Below, piece by piece: positions 42,195 to 51,226 of a DNA stretch of 64,000 bases (position 1 is its first letter; each line of letters opens with the position of its first letter). Origin of the DNA: Bog-756 sp963845485 (GTDB lineage: Bacteria; Actinomycetota; Acidimicrobiia; Acidimicrobiales; RAAP-2). The stretch spans positions 310,001 to 374,000 of the forward strand of contig CAWJSI010000015.1 of the NCBI GenBank assembly GCA_963845485.1, written 5' to 3'. The notes under the pieces were generated by a model. That model saw only the letters and a list, made by a program, of their open reading frames with translations, had not been told where the DNA came from and searched no databases. The translations under genes and the position numbers were made by a program.

Positions 42195-43303
42195 GGGGCC
42201 ACGGCTCCGGTGTCGGTACCCGTGGCGCTGGGGACGGTGACGCTCGTGCTCGATGGAGCGGTGGGTACACCGTTGACCAGGGGAAACCAGCAGGCAAAGA
42301 GATGGTCGGGCGACCCGGCGGTGCGGAGCGGAGGATCGCTCTCCCGGCACTTGTCCTGAGCGTAGGGGCAGCGAGGGGCGAACCGGCAACCACTCGGGGG
42401 GTGGACGAGATCGGGAGGACGCCCGGCGATGGCGTGGAGCCGGGTGCCGCTGGGGTCGGCCAGACGGGGGATGGAGTCCATCAGAGCCTGGGTGTAGGGC
42501 ATGTGGGTGTCGTTGAACAGGGTATGGGTGGGCGCCCGCTCCACAATCCGTCCGGCGTACATGACCACGATCTCGTCGGCCCGGTTGGCCACGACCCCGA
42601 GGTCGTGGGTGACCAGGATCACCGCCATGTGGCGTTCCCGCTGCAGCTCGGCCAGCAGATCGAGGATTTGGGCCTGCACGGTGACGTCGAGACCGGTGGT
42701 CGGCTCGTCGGCCATGACCAGACGCGGGGCGCAGGCCAAGGCGATGGCGATCATCACCCGCTGGCGCATACCGCCCGAGAGCTGGAACGGATACCAGCGG
42801 ATGCGCTCTTCGGGGGAGGGGATGCCCACCTGGCGGAGGAGCTCGATGGCGGTGGCGTCGGCCTCTTTGCGGTCCATGTCCACGTGGAGGCGCAGGGACT
42901 CGGTGATCTGGCGACCGATCCGTTTGACCGGATTGAGGGCGGTCATCGGGTCCTGGAAGATCATGCTCAACTCGGCGCCCCAGACCTCCCGGAGCTGCTC
43001 GGGGGTCATGGCGGTGAGGTCGTGGCCGGCGAAGTGGACCGTCCCGCTCCTGATCACGTCACGGGGTGGGAGTAGGCCCATGATCGAGCGGGACAGCACC
43101 GTCTTTCCCGATCCCGACTCCCCGACGATGCCCAGGGTCTTTCCGCGCGAGACCGACAAGGAGACGCCGTCGACGGCCCGAACCGTTCCCCGTCCCGTCC
43201 GGAACGAGGTGTGGAGATCCTCGACCACGAGGAGTGGCTCGCTCTGGTCACCGACGTCGCTGAACTCGAGCGAGGTGCCCTTCCGGCGCTTGCGGCCGAT
43301 CAC
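42191..43303 (-). CDS. Peptide ABC transporter ATPase (Opp/Dpp D type)
   Basis: A 370-residue ATPase. Walker A is GIVGESGSGKTVLSRS, signature LSGGMRQRVMIAIAL, Walker B RLVMADEPTTGLDVT. The C-terminal region repeats the four-cysteine pattern (GCRFAPRCPYAQDKC and FAC). It starts at a GTG overlapping the permease stop as GTGA. With the F-type subunit it forms the heterodimeric motor that powers uptake through the two permeases. Confidence 0.94.
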   Translation of the reverse strand: MIGRKRRKGTSLEFSDVGDQSEPLLVVEDLHTSFRTGRGTVRAVDGVSLSVSRGKTLGIVGESGSGKTVLSRSIMGLLPPRDVIRSGTVHFAGHDLTAMTPEQLREVWGAELSMIFQDPMTALNPVKRIGRQITESLRLHVDMDRKEADATAIELLRQVGIPSPEERIRWYPFQLSGGMRQRVMIAIALACAPRLVMADEPTTGLDVTVQAQILDLLAELQRERHMAVILVTHDLGVVANRADEIVVMYAGRIVERAPTHTLFNDTHMPYTQALMDSIPRLADPSGTRLHAIAGRPPDLVHPPSGCRFAPRCPYAQDKCRESDPPLRTAGSPDHLFACWFPLVNGVPTAPSSTSVTVPSATGTDTGAVAP

Positions 43304-44259
43304 AGCAGCCCCTCTCGGATGTCGTAACGCTGGCGGAACCGGTCGCCGATGAGGTTGATGGAGAGCAGGAGGAGGAACATGGCCAGCACCGGCCACAGCA
43401 TGATGTAGGGGTTGGTCTGCAGGTTCCCGTTGCTCGAGCCCTCGGCGATCATGTTTCCCCACGAGGCCGTGGGCAGGGGGACAGACAGCCCCAAAAAGGC
43501 CAGCGATCCCTCGATGACGATCACCCCCGCCACCGAGATCAGCCCGAATGTCACCGCCACGGGCACCACGTTCGGGAGTATCTCCCGAAACACGATGCGC
43601 GACGATTTGGCCCCGAGCGTGCGCGCGGCGATGACGAAGTCTCGGTTGGCGAACGACAGGCTTGAGGCGCGAACCACCCGGTAGAGGAGCGGGATGACGG
43701 CCACCCCCAGGATCAGGGTGATCTTCCACAACGAGGATCCCCAGAACGCCACGATGGCGATCACGGCCACGATGGCCGGGAAGGCGAGGAGCACGAACGA
43801 GGCGGCGTTGAGGGAGACGTCGAGCCGACCCCCCTTGTAGCCCGACACCAGCCCGAGCGTTCCCCCTACCAGCAGACCGATGGCCACGGAGACGAATCCC
43901 ACGACGAGGGAGACCCGGGCGCCGTAGATGAGTCGGCTGAGCAGGTCCCGCCCCAGGTCGTCGGTGCCGAGGAGGTGATGGAGGCTCGGCGGGGCGTTGA
44001 TGGCCGAGTAGTTCTGGAAGTTGGGGTTGGGCAGGGGTAGGAGATTGGCCACGATGGCCAGGATGACCACCAGGCCCACCCAGGCGGCGGCCAACCAGAA
44101 GAGGAGGCCGAGCGGCTTGCGCTGGAGGATGTCGGCCGACTCCAGGGCTTCGCTCTGTCGGGATACGACCAGTTCGTCCACGGCGGCCAGGCCGGGGACC
44201 TGGTCGGAGAGGAGGCGCCCGGAACTCCGGGTATCGGTGAGCTCGCGATCGTCAGGCAC
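43300..44259 (-). CDS. Peptide ABC transporter permease (OppC/DppC type)
   Basis: A 319-residue permease with six membrane helices; the first (about residues 55-75) is preceded by a long cytoplasmic N-terminus. LLGTDDLGRDLLSRLIYGARVSL is the classic DppC/OppC segment. The EAA coupling loop is FREILPNVVPVAV followed by EGSLAFLGLSVP. It lies three bases after the B-type permease gene and overlaps the D-type ATPase. Confidence 0.95.
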   Translation of the reverse strand: MPDDRELTDTRSSGRLLSDQVPGLAAVDELVVSRQSEALESADILQRKPLGLLFWLAAAWVGLVVILAIVANLLPLPNPNFQNYSAINAPPSLHHLLGTDDLGRDLLSRLIYGARVSLVVGFVSVAIGLLVGGTLGLVSGYKGGRLDVSLNAASFVLLAFPAIVAVIAIVAFWGSSLWKITLILGVAVIPLLYRVVRASSLSFANRDFVIAARTLGAKSSRIVFREILPNVVPVAVTFGLISVAGVIVIEGSLAFLGLSVPLPTASWGNMIAEGSSNGNLQTNPYIMLWPVLAMFLLLLSINLIGDRFRQRYDIREGLL

Positions 44260-44262
44260 CGT

Positions 44263-45207
44263 TCACTCCCGGGTCACTCTCGGATCCACCACCGTGAAGA
44301 AGAAGTCGATGATGAACTGCAACACCACATAGACGATGGCGATGACCAGGGTAATGCCCTGCACGACGAGATAGTCCCGCTGCTGGACGGCCTGAACCAG
44401 CGAGTAGCCCAGCCCGTCGAGGGCGAAGAGGTACTCGACGATGAACGTGCCGGCGATGAGCGCCCCGATGTTGACCCCGGCTGCGGCCAGCAGGGAGAAC
44501 GAAGAGGGCCGGAAGGCATGACGCCACATGATCCAGCGGGAGGACAGGCCCTTGGACCGGGCCATGGTGATGAAGTCCTCTTGCAGCGTGCTGATCAAGT
44601 CCGACCGGAAGAGCCGGTAGTAGACGGCGATGGAGCCCGCGGTGATGGCCAGCGACGGCAGGATCATGTCGTGGAGGTTGGTGGCCGGGTCCTGGGTGAA
44701 GGGCACGTACCCGGTGGCCGGAAACCAGTGCAACCCCACGGCGAACACCGCCACCATGACCGGGGCGATGACGAAGGGCGGAAGGGCGAGCATCCCGAAG
44801 GTGCCGGTGGTGGCGGCGTTGTCGAGGGGCCGGTTGGGCCGTCTCGAGGTGACGAGGGCCAATGGGATCGCCACGGCGAAGGCCACGATCTGGGAGATGA
44901 TGATCAGTTCGAGGTCGATCGGCCACCCTTCGGCCAGGATCTGGGTCACGGGCTGGTGATTGAGGTAGGACTGACCGAGGTTGCCGTGGAGGACCGAGCC
45001 CAGCCAGGTGAAGTACTGCTGGATGAGGGGCTTGTCCAGACCGAGCTGTTTCAAGAGCACCGCACGGTTGTGGGCGGTGTCGTTGGCTCCGAGGATGATG
45101 GTGGCGGGGTCGCCCGGCAGCAGATGGACCAGGAGGAACACCAGGATCGAGATAATGAACGCCACCACGACCAGTTGGATGAACCGGCGGAGGAGGTACT
45201 TGGCCAT
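44263..45207 (-). CDS. Peptide ABC transporter permease (OppB/DppB type)
   Basis: A 314-residue permease. The N-terminal helix MAKYLLRRFIQLVVVAFIISILVFLLVHLLPGDP is typical of OppB, as is the following QLGLDKPLIQQYFTWLGSVLHGNLGQS. The ATG at 45207 was chosen from this conserved start; a longer open frame upstream is not coding. It follows the binding-protein gene by 35 bases. Confidence 0.95.
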   Translation of the reverse strand: MAKYLLRRFIQLVVVAFIISILVFLLVHLLPGDPATIILGANDTAHNRAVLLKQLGLDKPLIQQYFTWLGSVLHGNLGQSYLNHQPVTQILAEGWPIDLELIIISQIVAFAVAIPLALVTSRRPNRPLDNAATTGTFGMLALPPFVIAPVMVAVFAVGLHWFPATGYVPFTQDPATNLHDMILPSLAITAGSIAVYYRLFRSDLISTLQEDFITMARSKGLSSRWIMWRHAFRPSSFSLLAAAGVNIGALIAGTFIVEYLFALDGLGYSLVQAVQQRDYLVVQGITLVIAIVYVVLQFIIDFFFTVVDPRVTRE

Positions 45208-45242
45208 GGTGGGTGGGAATGCGGTGCCGGTCGCCCGAGCCG

Positions 45243-46928
45243 CTAGCTCTTCAACCAGATCTGCGTAGGTACGAAGATGCCTTCGTCGAACCGGTACTGC
45301 GGCTTGCCGCTCGGCAGCGTGGGGTTGGCGAAGTTCTGCACCCGGCTGTCGCCCACCTCGGAGAATACGTACTGCTCGATCCACAGGTAGGGCAGCTGCT
45401 TGGCCAACTGCTCGTTGACCGCCCGGTAGGCCGCCACCCGGGACGACTGGTTGGTGGCGTGACGTCCCTTCAGCAGGTTCAGCTCGATGATGGGGTCGTT
45501 GATGCGGGTGAAGTTGAGGCCGATCTTGCCCACCGGGGAGAGCGTGGTGGTACTCCACCACACATAGTTGAGGTCGGGGTTGACGGCGCCGAACTGGTAC
45601 GAGGTGACCGCCTGGAAGTTGCCCAGTACGAAGTCGTCGATGATGGTGGCCTGCTGCACTTCGGACAGGGTGACTTTGAAGCCCACCTCCTGCCACATCT
45701 GCTGGAGGGCCTGGACGATCTTTATCTCCAGGGGGACCGGGATGGTGAGCAGATTGAGCACGGGCGTACCGTGCTTGGCCTTGTACGCCTGGACCAGGGC
45801 CTTGGCCTTTTTCGGGTTGAAGGTGGGGTAGTGGGTGTTCGAGTAGTAGGGCGAGCCCGGGAGGAAGATCCCGGTGGCCGGCTTGGCCGGTGGGCCCCCG
45901 GCCACCTTTTGGATCTGGGACTGGTTCATCCCGTAGGCCAGCGCCTGGCGGATGGTCAGGTCGTTGGTGGGGGCAACTGCCGTGTTCAACATGATGAAGG
46001 AGAAGGACGGCTGGCCGATGACGCCGGTGGCGGTGGTCACCAGCTGGTAGCCCGATCCCCCCGAGCCCGAGAAGTTGGTGATGGTGGTGGGGTCGACCGA
46101 CTGGATCAGGTCAACGCCACCGGTGCGGAGGGAGGACTCCCGCTGGGTGGTGTCGGGGATCGGCTTGAAGGTGATCTGGTCCAGATAGGGGAGACCTTTG
46201 CGCCAGTAGTTGGGATTGCGGGTGGCGGTGAAGTGGTCGTTCGGCTGCCAGCTGGTGTAGATGAACGGCCCGGTGCCGATGGGGGTGGGGGCGGCGTTGG
46301 GGTGGGCGGTGGCCTGTTCGATCATGGCTTCACCGACCACGTAGCCGACCTGGGTGGTAAGTCCCGAGGGGAAGGTGGGGTTGGGCCCGGTGAGCTTGTA
46401 GACGACGGTCATGGCGTCGGGGGTGGTGACCGAGGCGATCTGGTCGAGGGCGACACCGGTGAGCGCCGAGGCCTTCAGGGCGTTGTAGTTGGCCAGTACC
46501 ACTGCCGAGGTGAGATCCGATCCATCGCTGAACTTCACTCCCGACCGCAGGGTCATGGTCCAGGTGTCGTAGGTCGAGTTGCTGGTCATCGTCTTGGCCA
46601 GGTACGGCTGGGTGGTGCCGTCGGCGGCCACGGCCATCAGCGGGTCATAGATGGCGTTGGCGTAGTTGAAGCCGTTGGTGTCCCAGTGGGCGGTGCCCGG
46701 ATAGAACCCGTCGATCTCCGCTATCACCCCGACGATCAGTTTGCCGCCGCGGACCGGCTGGCCCGTGCCCACGCCGGCCTTCGACTTCGAGGTACTGGCG
46801 TAGCTGGTGCCACTGGTCACCAGATCCCCGACCATGCCTGCGCCGGCTGCCCCCAGCGCTACCAGTCCACCCGTTGCTGCCCCTCGGGACAGAAACGACC
46901 GACGGCTTAATTCATTATCCGATGTCAC
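45243..46928 (-). CDS. Peptide ABC transporter substrate-binding protein
   Basis: A 561-residue family 5 solute-binding protein. The N-terminus SRRSFLSRGAATGGLVALGAAGAGM is a Tat signal (twin Arg before a hydrophobic stretch) with no lipobox cysteine, so it should be exported folded. The mature part shows the SBP_bac_5 layout: QPYLAKTM, WTMTLRSGVKFSDGSDLTS, GTGPFIYTSWQPND and RNPNYWRKGLPYLDQITF. The ligand, whether peptide or another compound, cannot be told. GTG start with GGGGGAA upstream. First gene of the operon, divergent from a glycosyltransferase. Confidence 0.93.
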   Translation of the reverse strand: MTSDNELSRRSFLSRGAATGGLVALGAAGAGMVGDLVTSGTSYASTSKSKAGVGTGQPVRGGKLIVGVIAEIDGFYPGTAHWDTNGFNYANAIYDPLMAVAADGTTQPYLAKTMTSNSTYDTWTMTLRSGVKFSDGSDLTSAVVLANYNALKASALTGVALDQIASVTTPDAMTVVYKLTGPNPTFPSGLTTQVGYVVGEAMIEQATAHPNAAPTPIGTGPFIYTSWQPNDHFTATRNPNYWRKGLPYLDQITFKPIPDTTQRESSLRTGGVDLIQSVDPTTITNFSGSGGSGYQLVTTATGVIGQPSFSFIMLNTAVAPTNDLTIRQALAYGMNQSQIQKVAGGPPAKPATGIFLPGSPYYSNTHYPTFNPKKAKALVQAYKAKHGTPVLNLLTIPVPLEIKIVQALQQMWQEVGFKVTLSEVQQATIIDDFVLGNFQAVTSYQFGAVNPDLNYVWWSTTTLSPVGKIGLNFTRINDPIIELNLLKGRHATNQSSRVAAYRAVNEQLAKQLPYLWIEQYVFSEVGDSRVQNFANPTLPSGKPQYRFDEGIFVPTQIWLKS

Positions 46929-47087
46929 AGAGTTCCCCCATCTCTCCCTGCCCGATGCTGACGCTCGTCATCCCGACGCCGGATGCACTCTGCCACAGGC
47001 GCACCGTGTCGTGCGGGCAGGTTACTCCCAGGTAGGGCCAGGGTCCACGCATGAAAGGGGAGATCACACCTTGTGGCGCACCCTGGG

Positions 47088-47093
47088 TACCAT
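47088..47093 (+). promoter_or_regulatory. -10 box for the GT-C gene at 47101
   Basis: TACCAT followed by 7 bases and the ATG at 47101. This supports the shorter start, nine bases after another ATG. Confidence 0.4.
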
Positions 47094-47100
47094 GCGTGCC

Positions 47101-48834
47101 ATGGACGCTCCTCCACCAGGATCCGCCCCCGTTGCCGCGCCTGAGGACGACCGCCTCGGCTCCGACCTCGAGGGTGGGACCGACAGGGGATCCGGGCCCG
47201 ACCCCGACCGCGCACCGACCGGGCCGGCGGCGGGCACTACCGGCCCGGGGGGCACGGGCCGCCATACCGGGTCCGAGGATGGCGAAGACCCCGAGGGACG
47301 GCCCTTCTCCCGCCGAACGGTGATCCTGTTCGGAGTAGGCACGGTGGTGGTCCTCATGGGCGCGGTGGTCCTCCGGTTCTGGACCCGTTCGGACCTCTGG
47401 CTGGACGAAGCCCTGACCGTCAACATCGCCCGACTTCCAATCCACCAGATCCCCTCGTACCTCCGCCGCGACGGGGCACCACCCCTCTTCTACGTGCTCT
47501 TACACTTCTGGATGGGAGCGTTCGGCACATCCGACATCGCCGTGCGCTCGCTGTCGGGGGTGATCGGGGTGGTCACCGTGCCCCTGGCGTGGGTGGCGGG
47601 AAAGCGCCTGGGCGGCCCCAAGGTGGGGTGGGCGGCCATGCTGCTCGTGGCCACCTCGCCCTTCGCCACCCGCTACGACACCGAGACCCGGATGTACTCG
47701 CTCGTCGTGCTGCTCACGATCCTCGGCTTTCTCGCCCTCGACCGCTCGCTGCGTCATCCGCGGGCCGGCAATCTCATCGCCGTGGCTGCGGTCACTGGCC
47801 TGCTCCTCTACACCCACTACTGGTCCCTCTACCTGATCGGCACCACGATGCTGTGGCTGGCGTACCAGTCCTGGCGCGGCCGCCCCGAGTGGATCCGGGG
47901 TGCCCGGGCCTCCCTGGCCGCGGCCGTCGTCGGCTGCCTCACCTTCCTCCCGTGGCTGCCGACCTTCCTCTTCCAGTCGAAGCACACCGGGACCCCCTGG
48001 GCCACCCCAGCCAACTTCTCGGCCATGGTCAACGCAGTGTCCTCATTCGCCGGAGGGAGCACCAACCAGGGGCGCGCCCTCGCCCTCATGTTCTTCGCCC
48101 TGGCCGGGCTGGGACTGTTCGGGGTGGCCGCCGACCGCCGCCACATCAATCTCGACATCGCCACCCGGCCCCTCGGCCGCCCGCTGGCCATCGCCGTGGC
48201 CGGGACCCTTGGTGCCGCCATCGCCGGAGGATTCCTGACCAACAGTGCCTTCGACGCCCGTTACGCGTCGGTGGTGTTCATCCCCCTCATCCTCATGGTG
48301 GCCATTGGACTGGTCACCCTCCGGGACCGGCGTGTCCGGAGCGTCGTGCTCACCTTGGCCGTCATCGCCGGCCTGGCCGGGTCGGTCACCAACGTCACCA
48401 CCAACCGGACCCAGGCGGGCCAGGTGTCCCGAGCCATCGCCCACTACGGCCATGCCGGTGACATCGTGGCCTACTGCCCCGACCAGTTGGGCCCCGCCGT
48501 GAACCGCCTCCTGCCGCCCAACCGCTACCTTCAGACCACGTTCCCACGCGGCACCGGACCGACCTACATCAACTGGGTCGACTACGGCGCAGCCTCGGCC
48601 AAAGGCGATCCGCTGGCCTTCGCCGATCATCTGGAGTCCCTGGCAGCCAAAACGGGCAAACAGATCTTCCTCGTGTGGGCCCCCGGCTATCAGACCTTCG
48701 GGGTCAAATGCGAAGGGATCGTTCAGACCCTCCAGGACGATCCCAGCTACCACGCCCAGGCACTGGTTGGTGCCAACGACGTGAGCTTCTATCAGCCGAT
48801 GTCGTTGGTCCGCTTCACCCCGACATCGCCGTAG
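47101..48834 (+). CDS. GT-C glycosyltransferase (GT39/ArnT-like)
   Basis: A 577-residue polytopic membrane protein. A disordered N-terminus of about 70 residues rich in Asp, Gly and Pro precedes about ten helices. After the first helix comes RSDLWLDEALTVN, with the Asp-Glu pair that is catalytic in GT-C enzymes using lipid-linked sugars, then DGAPPLFYVLLHFWMGAFG, typical of the GT39/ArnT group. FATRYDTETRMYSL is the second conserved loop. The C-terminal 130 residues are soluble and extracytoplasmic. It would transfer a sugar from polyprenyl phosphate to an envelope acceptor; the donor could come from the GT2 at 54898. Confidence 0.87.
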   Translation: MDAPPPGSAPVAAPEDDRLGSDLEGGTDRGSGPDPDRAPTGPAAGTTGPGGTGRHTGSEDGEDPEGRPFSRRTVILFGVGTVVVLMGAVVLRFWTRSDLWLDEALTVNIARLPIHQIPSYLRRDGAPPLFYVLLHFWMGAFGTSDIAVRSLSGVIGVVTVPLAWVAGKRLGGPKVGWAAMLLVATSPFATRYDTETRMYSLVVLLTILGFLALDRSLRHPRAGNLIAVAAVTGLLLYTHYWSLYLIGTTMLWLAYQSWRGRPEWIRGARASLAAAVVGCLTFLPWLPTFLFQSKHTGTPWATPANFSAMVNAVSSFAGGSTNQGRALALMFFALAGLGLFGVAADRRHINLDIATRPLGRPLAIAVAGTLGAAIAGGFLTNSAFDARYASVVFIPLILMVAIGLVTLRDRRVRSVVLTLAVIAGLAGSVTNVTTNRTQAGQVSRAIAHYGHAGDIVAYCPDQLGPAVNRLLPPNRYLQTTFPRGTGPTYINWVDYGAASAKGDPLAFADHLESLAAKTGKQIFLVWAPGYQTFGVKCEGIVQTLQDDPSYHAQALVGANDVSFYQPMSLVRFTPTSP

Positions 48835-48855
48835 CGGCTTCCGCCACAAATCCGC

Positions 48856-51060
48856 TCAGGTCCCGCAGGGGAGTTCCGCATACCACCACGGCTGGGCGAT
48901 CTCGGGCAGCACCGGTCGGCTGGCCGATGAGGCCAGGCTGGCGTGGCTTCGACCCAACGTGACGAGCTTGGGCAACAGGCGGGTGCCCACTAGTTCGCCA
49001 CCGGGGACCGTCATGTGGACCCCGTCAGAACAGCGGGCGTCCACCCCGTCGACGGCCGTGGTGAACTGGTCGCCGGGCGAGAGGAACGAACCGAGGTCGA
49101 ACACCGACACGGTCTGGGGATTGAGCTGGGCGGCCGACTCGAGGAGTTGGTTGTCGGTGGCGACCCGGGCCGGATCGTTCTCCGGCCAGGACGACCCGTC
49201 CGGTTCTTCGCCGCTGTTGTAGTACGGCGATGTCAAAAAGACGACCTTGGCGCCGTTGGAGCTGAGGGCGGCCACGGCCTGGTCGTAGCGGGCCTCGGCC
49301 CAGAAGTTGAAGGTGGGCTGGCCCAGGTGCTGCCACGTCCCGTTGAGCTCGGTGTCGAGGGTGTCCCCCCGGGCGAGGTAGACGACGACATCGGGGTCGA
49401 ACTGCTGGACGAGGGTCCGGTAGGTGCTGATGAGCTGGCTCGGATCGCCCCCCTGACATGGGGTTCCGGGAGGATCGGTGAACCACAGCACGCGGACCTC
49501 TTGGGCCTCGGCCAGCGAACAGCCTGGGGCGCCGTCGTTCAACACCTCGGCGCCGTACCGGGCCGCCACCTGCTTGAGGCCAACTCCGAGTGAACCGGCC
49601 ATGGAGTCACCGACGAGCAGGATCCGCACCGGGCGCACTGGCGCCGCAGCGGCTCCGGCCAACCCGGCCACCGCTCCGGTTCCGGCAGCGGCCGCCGGCG
49701 GCGGGAGGTCCGGGACGACGGCGGAGGCCGAGGGCATCATCATGGGAAGGAGCGACACCACGATGGCCGCCACCGGGATGGCCACCAGCGAACGCCATCC
49801 GGCCAGTCGGCCCCGGTGGATAGGGGTCTCGACGAAGTGGAACGACAGCGCAGCGACGCCCACGATCACGGCCAGTCGGGCGGCGAGCAGTCCCACCCCC
49901 TGCAGATGGGTTCGCTGTGAGGTCATCACCAACAAGACGGGCCAGTACCAGAGGTACATGCCGTAGGAGATCTTCCCGATGTAGGGGAGCGGCCGCAACG
50001 AGAGGAGACCTCCGACCGGGTGGCGGGTCAACAAGGTGATGCAGGCGATGACGCCGGCCGTGGCCACGGCCAGGAGGGCGAAGCCCCCGTGGAAGGTGAG
50101 TGGCGACGTCTCGGGAACGGTCCGCCACATGACGAGAACGACGAGGGCTCCGACCACGCCGATCACCCCGAGCAGGCGCCGCCCGATGGCGGTGCGGACC
50201 GGGCCCCACCACAGGCAGACCGCGGCCAGTGCCGCGCCCACCAGCAGGCCCTGGGCCCGGGTGTCGCTCCCGTAGTAGGCGCGGTTGACCGACGTGGTGC
50301 CGACCGGGGTCAGGTAGGCCATGGTGAGGGCCGAGGCCGCCGCACCCACCAGGGCGACGAGGGCCACCACCAAGAGCCGGTGGCGGCTTCGCTCCCTCGA
50401 CGGCCGGTGAAGAGCACGGAAGCCGCCCACCAACGCCAAGAGGATGAGGGGCCAGACCAGGTAGAACTGCTCCTCGATGGCCAGGGTCCAGGTGTGCTGG
50501 AGTGGGGAGGGGTTGCCGACCGTGGCGAAGTAGCTGGTGTTTCCGGCGATGAAGTGCCAGTTGGCCACGTACCCCACCGTGGCCAGCGTGTCACCGAGGA
50601 GGCCCGGCGATCCCAGCACTTTGGGCAACAGGACCGAGACCGATCCCACCACGGCGAGCATCACGAACAGGGCAGGGAGGAGCCGGCGGGCCCGTCGCCC
50701 CCAGAAGGACCGGAGGGCCACCCCACCGGTCCTCCGCCACTCGCCGAGGAGAAGGGTGGTGATCAAGAAACCCGAGAGCACGAAGAAGACGTCCACCCCG
50801 AAGTAGCCGCCCGGCGCCCAACTGGGATTGGCGTGGTAGAGGATCACCGCGGTGACGGCGAAGGCCCGCATGCCGTCCAGCGGGGCGACCCGATGGCCGA
50901 CGATGGGGGAGTAGGGGTCGGGCTCGAGCGCCCCCGGGTCGGGGGGCGACAGCGGCGTGCGGTCGGCTTGATCGTCGGGAGAAGGCGCGAGGGTCCCTTC
51001 GACAGCCGGTGCCGCCGGTGCCTCGTCCCAGGCCTCGATGAGCCCTGTAGCTGTCAACAT
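48856..51060 (-). CDS. Membrane acyltransferase with C-terminal SGNH domain (OatA-like), copy 1
   Basis: A 734-residue protein. Residues about 60-430 form an acyltransferase-3 domain: LDGMRAFAVTAVILYHA, YFGVDVFFVLSGFLITTLLLGEW, RRARRLLPALFVM and HTWTLAIEEQFYLVWP. A periplasmic SGNH domain follows from about residue 480, with nucleophile Ser in ILLVGDSMAGS and Asp/His in CSDGVHMTVPGG. OatA-type enzymes move an acetyl group across the membrane and attach it to peptidoglycan or another glycan. It is divergent from the GT-C gene at 51227, and the same arrangement recurs at 55668-59373. Confidence 0.92.
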   Translation of the reverse strand: MLTATGLIEAWDEAPAAPAVEGTLAPSPDDQADRTPLSPPDPGALEPDPYSPIVGHRVAPLDGMRAFAVTAVILYHANPSWAPGGYFGVDVFFVLSGFLITTLLLGEWRRTGGVALRSFWGRRARRLLPALFVMLAVVGSVSVLLPKVLGSPGLLGDTLATVGYVANWHFIAGNTSYFATVGNPSPLQHTWTLAIEEQFYLVWPLILLALVGGFRALHRPSRERSRHRLLVVALVALVGAAASALTMAYLTPVGTTSVNRAYYGSDTRAQGLLVGAALAAVCLWWGPVRTAIGRRLLGVIGVVGALVVLVMWRTVPETSPLTFHGGFALLAVATAGVIACITLLTRHPVGGLLSLRPLPYIGKISYGMYLWYWPVLLVMTSQRTHLQGVGLLAARLAVIVGVAALSFHFVETPIHRGRLAGWRSLVAIPVAAIVVSLLPMMMPSASAVVPDLPPPAAAAGTGAVAGLAGAAAAPVRPVRILLVGDSMAGSLGVGLKQVAARYGAEVLNDGAPGCSLAEAQEVRVLWFTDPPGTPCQGGDPSQLISTYRTLVQQFDPDVVVYLARGDTLDTELNGTWQHLGQPTFNFWAEARYDQAVAALSSNGAKVVFLTSPYYNSGEEPDGSSWPENDPARVATDNQLLESAAQLNPQTVSVFDLGSFLSPGDQFTTAVDGVDARCSDGVHMTVPGGELVGTRLLPKLVTLGRSHASLASSASRPVLPEIAQPWWYAELPCGT

Positions 51061-51212
51061 CTACCGTTGCCCCCTCGGGACCCGACACGGCGTCGGCTCC
51101 CAGCCCTCGGTTGCCCATCGTTGGCCCGGAGTTGCTTCGGACAGGCCTCCAACGGACTCGCAGGCCCTTCGGTGACGCCTCCCCGGTTCGCAAAACGCCG
51201 GAGATCACAGCA

Positions 51213-51218
51213 TAGAGT
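51213..51218 (+). promoter_or_regulatory. -10 box for the GT-C gene at 51227, leaderless type
   Basis: TAGAGT followed by 8 bases and the ATG at 51227. The paralogue at 57111 has TAGGCT with the same 8-base spacing. Confidence 0.5.
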
Positions 51219-51226
51219 TGTGGTCC

